Assembly: GCF_017562075.2 (NCBI RefSeq)
Contig: NC_054085.1
Location: 34,463,539-34,527,538, forward strand
Reading direction: 5' to 3'
Source: Anopheles merus
Lineage: Eukaryota; Arthropoda; Insecta; Diptera; Culicidae
Length of the DNA stretch: 64,000 nt
Positions within the stretch are counted from its first letter, which is position 1; each line of letters starts with the position of its first letter. Made by a program: the position numbers and the translations under genes. Shown piece after piece: positions 51,601 through 61,746 of the stretch. The notes beneath the pieces were generated by a model. The model did not search any database and was not told where the DNA came from. It worked only from the letters and a program-made list of their open reading frames with translations.

Positions 51601-53398
51601 GTTGCAAATTGGAAGTGACATTCCCTGTGATGCACACGGTCACCATATTCATTGGTCAAAAAACCTGTGAAATGAGCCTAATGATGCTTAATTTGATAAG
51701 CTCGCGCAGCACGCGGGAATGTTTAATCGAGCTGTTAGCACTCCAACAGCAAGGCCTGAATCATTATTGAACAATGGACGCGCAGGGTGTTGTATGTCGT
51801 CTTCCTGGGTGTACAGTTTTCCTAAAAAATTCCACGATTTGTTGGCGGAACGGAATGCGCAAAAAGCTGCATCGGTGGCGCGCTTGCTCGCGTAACAGTT
51901 TTGCCCTACGGTCACGTTCAACGCTTAGAGATGGCGCACGAGACTACACAACCGAAGGGCTGGTCGCGACGATCACCATCAGAGGCCTCAATCGGGCAAA
52001 CAAGTGTCATTTGTTCTGCGTTGTCCCGGACCTCACCGGGCACGTACGCATTGTGCCGGTGTTGTGCATGTGTTGGGCGGCCCAACAACGAGCGCTTTTG
52101 CAACTGGAGCCGAACATTCTTGCCACTCTCAAGGTCTTGGTGGTCCGTCTCGGCACCGGGGCGACCAGCACCCGAAAAGTGTTCCTGTTTTGAGACGGGA
52201 AAACTTGTTTACATTTTTTTTTCGTGGATGACCTTGATCATTCCAATCCCCAAATCGTTCGACATTGCATATAGATGGCGAATTTGCTTCTAAAATTAGA
52301 AATTATATTAAGGTTGATTTCTTACCTCTGTATTCTTTATATAAATGCGATGACTTTTGTGTTGTCGTTCACTTGGAGGTCACTTTATCACCAAATTAAT
52401 TGTAACTGCAAGATAAAATTGATAAATCGTGGTAATTAAACTGCACTGGTACTACACTGATCGCAGTAGATCGCTGGAAAATAGTGAATAGGATATACTA
52501 CAAACAAGTTTTATAGAACGCTCACTTCGAACAAGATCATATAAACCATCTGGAAATCACTAATTCACACCCTAGTAAGGATCACTTCGCAAAAAGCAAA
52601 AATACCGTCAACATGGACCGACGTTCACTCTTGTAAATCACACCGAAAACTGCCAATATTCTGTGATTACAGGTTAAATTAACATCTTCTTCCTTCGTTT
52701 TGTTGGTGTTTCTTTTCTCTCGCCTCTGAACTCGTTTCCTGCAAGCTTCAACCTGAGGCTGCTCCAGAAGGATGGCAGGTGAAAAAGGAAGCCCAAGAGC
52801 ACGATATCACGGGAAGAGAAAGAAACCTCTCGCCTTAAGGGGCCCTGCTTGGTAGACCTTTTATACACTTTAGTAAACAACTAACACAATTATTATCAAC
52901 ACTTTATGGAATTTTGTCACATTTCCACCTCTTTTATAAAGAGTAAATATAAATCTGCTTCAAACACAATGGGGAAACCGCACTCACCGTCTAGGAGAAC
53001 CACCTGGAATATACAACCGTACCGTAGGTAAGCAACAACTTCAACTGACTCCCTTCGCTGTGGGACCGTTCGTCTTCAAACGTAGAAAAACATGCTGCTA
53101 GGGATGGGCGAGTATTCCCAACAATCAGTTCGTACTTGTTGCTCGAAATCGTGGATTATTTATCCAATATGTTCGAGCAGTTGTTTACTCGATTATCGAC
53201 ACAGAGGTATATGCGGGTAAAGAAACTTGCAGGTTTAATGTAGCAACCAAAACATAAAAAAGTCTAGGATAGTAGAGACGAAATAATAAACATAAATGTT
53301 AATCACTAGTACAAACAACTGCCCAGAGGTAGAATAGTAAGATACATGAAAGCAGAAATTACTCAAGGAAAGCTCGTGATAACACGGAGTGTTTGATT

Positions 53399-53561
53399 AA
53401 AAAGAAGAAGAAGAAGAAGAAGAAGAAGGCGAGGAAAAGTGGGAGCTGGAGGAGGATGAGGAGGATGAGGAGGCGGAGGAGGAGAAAAAGGCGGAGGAGG
53501 AGACAGAAGCGGAGGAGGAGGAGGAGGAGGAGGAGGAGGAGGAGGAGGAGAAAAAAGACTG
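53399..53561 (+). repeat. Purine tract, (AAG)n then (GAG/GGA)n
   Basis: About 160 bases of almost pure A/G on the + strand with very few pyrimidines, moving from AAG repeats to AGG repeats. Such mirror-like polypurine tracts can adopt triplex (H-DNA). It lies about 0.7 kb upstream of the Pol I gene. The Arg/Lys-rich frame over it is not a gene. Confidence 0.9.
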
Positions 53562-54233
53562 CACTACAGTCACTGTAACTACTTTGGGCTATGTTTTCTA
53601 CATCATTTTTTTACAAAACCCAATCATTCAAATCATTATTTGTATTTTCAAAGAAAAATTGTAAGTGAGAAAAATATAATTCTTCTAATTCTCAAACAAA
53701 ATCGTTAATTTTTTTGGTATGGTTCATCTAGCTCGAGTACTTCCCTTTTCAAACAACTGCTCGAGTCGCTTTTGCTCATTGGGAATGTACATGTTCCATT
53801 CCGGAGCTGGAGCGTTTCCTATCCGCTGATGAATGCAAACCATTCCAAACCATAAAATAAAGAAAAATCAATGTTTCAGATGTTTGGAAAACTTCCAAAA
53901 ATCGTTACAAATACTCTGCTATTCTCAGCAGCAGTTAATCACTCTTTAAAATGCTTCTTACGCTACAAAAACAAAACCATCGCTTCAATGCCATGGCATG
54001 CAAGGGTTGATATCGTCCCGCGTGTTTACAATTCGTAAACAGTGCCGGCCAACAACTGTCAAAAAGTGTCAATTGCCGAAACCATGTGCACGTTTTCAAA
54101 TCGGGCAAGATCTTTTCGTGAACTTTTGTCGTGAATAACCTGGCTGAAACGTTTATCTTTTATTTTGTACAAAACTAACACACACGTGTTACCGCTGTTG
54201 TTTCGGTGAAGGCAATCGTGGGAAGGCCACACA
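53562..54233 (+). promoter_or_regulatory. Upstream region of the RNA polymerase I large-subunit gene
   Basis: AT-rich, then a short GC-richer stretch. Motifs CTGTCAAA and GTGTCAATT at 54057-54074 lie about 165 bases before the start codon. An AUG at 54082 opens a short upstream frame of 16 codons if transcription begins above it. No TATA box is obvious. Confidence 0.4.
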
Positions 54234-57200
54234 ATGACGATCGTGAACCTTGACCCAACCAACCTCGAGTTCTCCGTCTTTACGACGGAGGACGTGCGGA
54301 AGATCAGCGTGATGAAGGTGGAATCGTACCGGTCGTTCGACGACATGGGCAACCCGGTCAAGTCCGGGCTGTACGATCCGGCGATGGGTCCGTGCGGGTT
54401 CGGTGAAATCTGTGCGACGTGCACCCGTGACGTCAGCACGTGCGAGGGCCACTTTGGGCTGATCGAGCTGGACCTGGTCGTGTACAATCCGTTCTTCATG
54501 CGCACGGTTAGCAGTCTGCTGCGCATTACCTGCATGTCGTGCGCCCGGGTGCAGCTGCAGGACGGAGCGAAATCGTTGCTCGAGCTGCAGCTGCGGCTCG
54601 CCGACGCCGGCTACATCGTCGAGGCGGAAGAGATCGACGTGTACAAGACGAAGCTGCAGGCCAATCCGCACGATGCCATACCGGAGGAGATTACGTACTA
54701 CGAGGATCTGCTGCGCAAGGAGCCGTACAACAAGCTCGGCAACACGAAGCTCTCCAGCACGATCCGGACCGCGATCGTGAACAGCACGCTCAGGCAGGAG
54801 TCGAAACGTTGCATCCACTGTACGAAAATGCTGCAGCGTGTTCGCATTGCCGACAAAAAACTAACGATACGATGGACGCAAGCGGACAAGAAGGCGTTTC
54901 TGTAAGTACACAAACACCACTGCCGCAAGCAGTACTTAGAGGGCGCAGGCGCTCATGTTTTTTCTTTGCCCACGTTGCAGCGAGGAGAAGGGAAACAAGA
55001 ACCCAACCGACGAGGAGGTAAAATCGTCCACGGAGGTGGTGCTCGCCCGCGAAAGCCAGATGTTTCTGCGCAAGCTGTACGAGCAGGAAGGTACGCTGCT
55101 GTCGCTGCTCTTTCCCGTACTGCACTCGGCCAAGCACGAGACGACCCAATATCCGACGGACATTTTCTTCATGGAGGTGGTACCGGTGCCGCCGTGCAAG
55201 ATGCGCCCCGTCCGCCGAGCGAACCGCATACCCGGCCGCTCCTCGGTAATGGAGCACGCGCAGTCGGTGCTGCTGCGCAACATCTTCGTCGCGAACGCAA
55301 CCGTGCGGGCCATTCTGCTCGGCAGCGAGGGAAAGGAGAAACCGGAAGGCATGAGCGATGCGACGTTCGGCCAGCTGAAATCGATCCACCAGCAGGCGAA
55401 GGGCGCCACCGTGACGGAGAAGCTGTTCCATGCCTGGTGCGATCTGCAGTCGAACGTCGACCAGCTGCTGGACGTGGAGAAGCTGTCCGGCGGCAAGCAG
55501 GTGGTCACGTTCGGGCTGAAGCAGCTGATCGAGAAGAAGGCCGGCCTGATCCGAATGCACATGATGGGCAAGCGGGTGAACCATGCGGCCCGCACGGTCA
55601 TCACGCCCGATCCGAACATAGGGGTGGAGGAGATCGGCATACCGACGCGTTTCGCAAAGAAGCTCACCTACCCGGTCCCCGTGACGCCCTGGAATGTGGC
55701 CGAGCTGCGCCAGTGGGTGATGAACGGGCCGGACGTCTATCCGGGCGCGAACATGATCGAAGATGCGAACGGGCGGGTAAGCAAAATATCGTCCACGAAC
55801 GTAACGCAGCGCCAATCGCTGGCCAAAACGCTGCTAACGCCGCACGGTGCCGGCGCGGAGTCGAGCGGTGACGATACGATCAAGATCGTCCATCGGCATC
55901 TGCAGAACGGGGATATACTGCTGCTCAACCGGCAGCCCACGCTGCATCGGCCGAGTATAATGGCGCACCGGGCGAAGATTCTCGGCGGGGAGAAGATTTT
56001 CCGCCTGCACTACTCCAACTGCAAGTCGTACAATGCGGACTTTGATGGGGATGAAATGAATGCTCATCTGCCGCAGAACGAGGTGGCCCGGGCGGAGGCG
56101 TACGGGTTGGTGGCGGTGCCGTACCAGTACCTAGTGCCGAAGGACGGCACACCACTGGGTGGTTTAATTCAGGATCATATCGTATCGGCGGTGAAGCTTT
56201 TCATACGCGGCAAGTTTTTCAACCGGTAAGTGGGTGAAGGATCGAGGCGCTTGACTATCTAACCGACTCCTCATTAAACCCCTTTTCAAACTGCCTTGCA
56301 GGGAGGACTACCAGCAGCTGGTGTTTCAGGCGCTGAGCAACAAGAAGGGCAATATTGAGCTGCTGCCACCGTCCATCCTGAAGCCGGTGAGACTGTGGTC
56401 CGGCAAGCAAATCATCTCGACCATCATCAAGAACAGCACACCGAAGGGCATGCCGTACATCAACTTGGTGGGAAAGTCAAAGCTAAACAACAAGGTAAGG
56501 GCGCATGGTGGTAATAAATCACTCGCAAAAAGCACTCCTAATCGCTCTCCGCTCTCCCACGCAGCATTGGTGTGTGCTTCCCGCCCGTCCCTGGGAGTAC
56601 GGTGGCACACCGCTCCGCGAGAACGAGCTGTCCGAATCGGAGGTGTTCATCCGGCAGGGTGAGCTGCTGAGCGGCATCCTCGACAAGAACCACTTCGGCG
56701 CCACACCGTACGGTCTGATCCACTGCATGTACGAGCTGTACGGGGGCGTCTGCTCCACCGCTCTCCTTTCGTCCCTGTCGCGGCTCTTCACCTACTACCT
56801 GCAGTGGGAAGGGTTCACGCTGGGCGTACGGGATATTCTGGTGCAGAGCAAGGCGGATCGGAAGCGGGCCAAAATTATACGCGAGTGTCGCGCAGTGGCC
56901 GGGCATGAAGCGGCCACCTCAGCCCTCGAGCTGCCGGCTAGCGTTTCGCGCGACGAGCTGGCCCAGCGCATGCGGGAAGCGTACGCGAAGAATCCAAAGT
57001 TTCGCGCCATACTCGACCGGAAGTATAAGACCGTGCTCGATACGTACACCAACAGGATTAACAAGTGAGTGAAAAAAAAGGGAATCCAATTGGACGTGTT
57101 ATTAATTTTACTTCGCCCATTTTTAACAGCGCATGCCTGCCGGAAGGCTTGATCAGCAAGTTCCCGGAGAACAATCTGCAGCTGATGGTACAGTCGGGTG

Positions 57201-59911
57201 CGAAGGGTTCGACCGTCAACACGATGCAAATCTCGTGCCTGCTCGGGCAGATCGAGCTGGAAGGCAAACGACCCCCGCTCATGATTTCCGGCCGTTCGCT
57301 GCCGAGCTTTGCTGATTTTGATACGTCACCGAAGTCGGGCGGCTTTATCGACGGCCGGTTTATGACGGGCATACAGCCGCAGGAGTTCTTCTTCCACTGT
57401 ATGGCGGGTCGGGAGGGTCTGATCGATACGGCGGTGAAAACTAGCCGCTCCGGCTACCTGCAGCGCTGTCTGGTGAAGCATCTCGAGGGCCTGTCGGTGC
57501 ACTACGACATGACGGTGCGGGACAGCGACGGCAGCGTGATCCAGTACATGTTCGGCGAGGACGGTATGGACATTGCGAAGACGCAGTTCATCGGCAACGA
57601 GAAGCAGACGCGCTTTCTCGACATGAACCGGGACGTGATCGTGCAGCCGGAGGTGCTGAAGCGGCTGCAGACGTCCCGCGACGAGGATCCGCTGAACGAG
57701 GCGCTGAAGAAGCACATCAAAAAGATGAAACGCTGGACGAAGCAGAACGGTGGAGGTCCAACGGAGGTGCAGCGCGTTCGCACGTCCGCTTTTGCACTGT
57801 TTTCCGCCGACCATGCGGAAGCATTGCGGGCGGAGCTCCCGAACCCGGACAAGGTGAAAAAGTCGGGCCGTACGAAGCTGACGGAGAAGCTGCTCAAGCG
57901 GTGGGGCAAGCTGGAGCCGGCGGCCCGGCGCGAGTACGTGAGGAGGGCGGCCCGCTGTCCCGATCCGGTCGGTGCCGTCTTTCCGCCCGATTCGCACTAC
58001 GGCGTGCTGTCGGAGAAGCTGGAGGCGATGGTGCGCAAGTACAAGCGCACCGAGCAGCCGCTCCACAACATCGACGAGCTGATGCAGGTGAAGGGCAGTG
58101 CGTCGCTGGCGGCGCCGGGCGAACCGGTCGGCGTGCTGGCGGCCCAATCGATCGGCGAACCGTCCACGCAGATGACGCTCAACACGTTCCACTTCGCGGG
58201 GCGCGGTGAGATGAACGTGACGCTCGGTATTCCGCGTCTGCGCGAGATTCTGATGTGTGCGGCGGCCGAGATCAAGACACCGTCGATGGAGATACCGTTC
58301 CTGCCGCACCGCAAACCGGAGCGGCTGAAGGCGGTGGCCGAGAAGCTGCGCAAATCGCTCAACCGTGTCACGGTGGATGATGTGCTGGAGAGTGAGTGCA
58401 ACCGTCACGTGTTTTGGCTCTTTTCTTTTATTTAATGCGTTGTAACTTCCTTTCCGTAGATATTAATATCAAGTCGAAGCTGGTGGTGAATCCTTCGCGC
58501 GGCATGCAGCACATCATACGCTTCAACTTCCTTCCGCAGGACGCGTACGATCACGACTACTGCGTTACGCCGAGCGCCATTCTTCGGCACATGTCGCGCA
58601 AATTTTTCAAAGCAATGTTTGCCGCCATTCGGCGAGCGGAATCGGCGAAGAATGTGCTGTAAGTATGAAACCATCCTTTGGTGTGTCGAGGGCCTTTTCT
58701 TACATACGCTGATGTGCTATTCCTTTCCATTCTACAGAATCGACACTGAAATGCAGGAACGCAAATCGAAAAAGCATAAGAAGGGGGCTGACACTGAAGA
58801 GGACGACGAGATCGATCGCCAGGAACCGGAGAAAGTTGATAAGAGCGAGAAGGCTGTGTATTCGGATAGCGACAGTGACTCGGACGATGGTGGCACGCCG
58901 GCTGTTGATGGGGATGCATCGGATGCGAAGAACCGGGGCAAGACCAAGGACGAGCATGATTACGACGAGGACGATGAGAACGATGCGGATGCGGATGCTG
59001 CGGGGGCCAGCTCCGACGACTCGGGCGTTAGCGAGGACGAGCAAGAGGATGAGAAGGAGGCGCAAAAGCAGCCAGCAGCGGGGGGAAAGCAAAAGAAAAA
59101 GCTTCCGTCCGCCAAGGCATCGAGGAGTCGCTGCATCGAGGAGGCGCTGATTGAGGAGTACGAAAAGGAGCAGGACGAGCTGGGGCAGGAGCTGGCAGCG
59201 ATGCCCGGCGCCGAGCAAACGCTGAATGAAGCGGAAGAGACCATGTTTTTAGCGCAGATGAACGACCAGGTCAGCAAGTTCCAGCACGATCGGGTCGCCA
59301 AACGGTGGTGCCAGATCGTGCTGCACATGCCGCTGAAGCTGAAGGAGATCGACTTCACCAAGGTGCTGCGCGATGTGGCCGCCAAATCGGTGATCTGGGA
59401 GGTGCCCCGGATCAAGCGCGCCATCACGTACATGCAGAACGATCAGCTGTACCTGCGAACGGACGGTACGAACATGTCGGCGATGACGGCGCACGCGAAG
59501 GTGCTGGACCTGAACCGGCTGTACACGAACGACATTCACGCGATGGCCAACCGGTACGGCATCGAGGCGGCGTCGCGCGTGATCGTGAAGGAAATACAGA
59601 ACGTGTTCAGCGTGTACGGCATCACGATCGATCCGCGCCATCTGCTGCTGGTGGCGGACTACATGACGGCGAGCGGCCGGTACCAGGCAATGAACCGCAT
59701 GGCGATGGAGTCTTCGGTCTCGCCGCTGCAACAGATTTCGTTCGAATCGTCGCTCAAGTTCCTGAAGGAGGCGCTGCTGAAGGGCACGAACGATCGGCTC
59801 GAGTCACCCTCGTCCAGGCTGATCGTGGGCCAGCCGTGCAAGGTGGGCACGGGCTCGTTTACGCTCTACTCGTCCGCCCTGAAGGACTATGCCGAGGCGT
59901 CAATGGCATAA
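54234..59911 (+). CDS. Polr1A: DNA-directed RNA polymerase I subunit RPA1 (largest subunit)
   Basis: Complete gene, seven exons with matching phases: 54234-54901, 54981-56225, 56302-56494, 56565-57064, 57130-58391, 58460-58658, 58738-59911. Product 1,746 residues, near the usual 1,650-1,750. It is the catalytic subunit that makes pre-rRNA in the nucleolus. Landmarks: N-terminal zinc clamp C60-x2-C63..C70-x2-H73; active-site NADFDGDEMN with the Mg-binding aspartates at about 576, 578 and 580; FPENNLQLMVQSGAKGS funnel/pore region; bridge helix FFHCMAGREGLIDTAVKTS at about 953-975; trigger loop QSIGEPSTQMTLNTFHFAG at about 1207-1225. The last exon opens with a Lys/Asp/Glu/Ser-rich segment (about 1360-1465) sitting where Pol I large subunits have a variable insertion, then the conserved C-terminus. 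All six introns are 65-79 bp. Ends at TAA 59909-59911. Confidence 0.98.
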
Positions 59912-59955
59912 GGGAGCATGGTAGCTTACAAACACATTTTTGCATATAGCCTTTG

Positions 59956-59961
59956 AATAAA
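59956..59961 (+). terminator. Poly(A) signal AATAAA
   Basis: Canonical hexamer 45 bases after the stop codon of the Pol I gene. Confidence 0.7.
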
Positions 59962-60979
59962 GTTCTTTAACAATATTCTTGTGAAATGCTGAGTAGTGAG
60001 TAAAATTTATGATAAAGAAGATCGGTAAGAATGGTTGAGAAAATGGTAAAATGGTTGCAAATAAAATGGAGCTTTATTCTCTTCACCGTTGTGTGGTATG
60101 ATTCCTTGCAAATGAGCCTTAAGATCTTAAACATCACTCGGAAAAGATGTAGAATGTGTTGATGCATGTGAAAAAAACATCATTTCTTGCATGCATTAGA
60201 AAAAGAACGAAACACGATGAGCTGATCGAGTGTTTGTAACTGTCGTTTTAAACCAAAATCCCTTTGCAGGACCATCCCTAGCTTTCGTTAAAAAATAAAA
60301 CGTAGCTTCAAAGAGAAATCGATTCTGTTGTACATTTATAACTGTAATGAGCAATGAAATAGAGTCTTTTTCGCAGCTAAATACAACAATTTATCAATTA
60401 AAATAAGAAAAAAACTTAAATTAATTCGATAACGAAAAGTCAAATTTGACAGCTATTGGATTTCGCTTGTCAAAATGATGGCATTTGGATGTACAGTAGA
60501 GTACCTGCGTCCTGTTCAGTTAGATATTTATTATTATTGACCACATTTTAAGCTCATACTGGTTTATTTTGCATTCTTTTTTGATAATAAATTTTACTGT
60601 ACTTCAAACACATTTTTACAATCCCCTTAGCATTATTCCAAGACAAATAAACAACATCCGTACAGCCTCGACAAAACAACCGGCCCGAGCTCGACTGTAT
60701 GTAAACCTTGCGTCGCCGTTTGTTTTTGTCGCCGTACACAAGCGTTCGCGCGTTGCTCGCTTCAGCCCACGCCGCCATCTTGGAATCGCTTTGTGTGCGT
60801 GTGTGCTGGCTCGGACGGTCGGCTCCCAGAAAGTGTCCTGTTTTTTCACCACAGTTTTCCGGCACCAAACGGCGCGTGTTCCGGTCCGAAGGCAAGCGCC
60901 AAGTGTGCCCCACACGCAGGGCAAAAGGGTGTGTAGAGTGTGAAGTGTGCTAGCGCGCGGCAAAACCGGCCAACCGACG
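59962..60979 (+). promoter_or_regulatory. Spacer with promoter and 5' UTR of Mi-2
   Basis: Just over 1 kb between the Pol I stop and the Mi-2 start. The left part is AT-rich. TTTGACA (60445-60451) and TGTCAAA (60468-60474) form an inverted pair about 0.5 kb before the Mi-2 AUG. From about 60660 the sequence becomes GC/CpG-rich, as expected for a housekeeping 5' UTR. Confidence 0.45.
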
Positions 60980-61699
60980 ATGGCATCCGATGAGGAAATT
61001 GATGAATCCATTGCCGGTAAGTGGAGTGGAGGGGTGGTAGCTGACGGGAAGGGTAAGAAGGGCTGGCTAGGGAGCCACCATTGTTCGTACTAGAGGGGGG
61101 CAGCACGAAAAGGTGTTAGAACTATGAAAATCTCATTTTCCAGCGGTGAAATACACCGTTGCCGGTAAAATAACGCAACATCGCAAACACAAATGCATTG
61201 TTTGTGTTTTTTTTTTCTCTAACGTGCTGCAACGGTTAGGAACACGGAAGATCGGCCCGCTTTTTGCCCTCCGTTGGGTGCGCAATGGCGAAGGGAATGG
61301 GTGGTAGCAAATATTTTCTACAGTCATGTAGAATTTTTACCCTCCCAAACCACTACCATTCAAAGGCGAAGGTCACTGTAACTGCACGAATGTCCTTCGA
61401 TTGAATCTGCAAGCCTCAGGAAAGGTGTGGAAAGGAAGGATTGGTGACAGGATGAGTGGTGGTAGGGGTGGGAAGACTACGCCGCACACCATTGCGGAGC
61501 GCTAGCGTTCCGCAATGGGGTCATGAAGCGTGCGGGCAGGGTAGGTGGTAGCCGAAGGTAGGGGAGGGGTGTGCTTTCTTGCGCTTTTTTTTACTCTTCT
61601 TACTCTTCCACCAGTTCTTGCCATTCGCTTTGACTACGCAGAGAGTGGTGATCATGTCTTTCTCTCTCAGCTCTCTGTCTCTCTTTCACTCTCTCTCGC

Positions 61700-61746
<47 letters not shown>

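Larger units (their letters stand above)
37370..53398. other. 16-kb gene-poor interval
   Basis: No multi-exon gene or domain recognised. It probably includes the 5' UTR intron(s) and promoter of the Sip1-like gene and regulatory DNA. Items listed separately: a transpeptidase relic (40228-40413) and a tRNA-like head (44432-44495). Also present are a run of 12 G (46049-46060) and many short CA, AGC and GA repeats. Small noncoding RNA genes could be missed by eye. Confidence 0.5.

Noticed and set aside
51774..52193. 139-codon + frame
   Set aside because: No domain, biased composition or splice context; overlapping frames of similar length exist, as expected in GC-rich noncoding DNA.
52950..53030. 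Short frame MGKPHSPSRRTTWNIQPYR followed by GTAAGC, and a minus-strand acceptor/donor pair nearby
   Set aside because: No downstream exon or family match; splice-like signals of this quality occur by chance.
53393..53578. Arg/Lys-rich frame
   Set aside because: Translation of a purine repeat with no flanking gene structure.
54790..55815. 341-codon minus-strand open frame across the Pol I gene (and similar long antisense frames at 57326-58408 and 62569-63981)
   Set aside because: Exact shadow of strongly coding, GC-rich exons on the + strand. The + frame matches conserved RPA1/Mi-2 motifs throughout, while the antisense frames show no domain.
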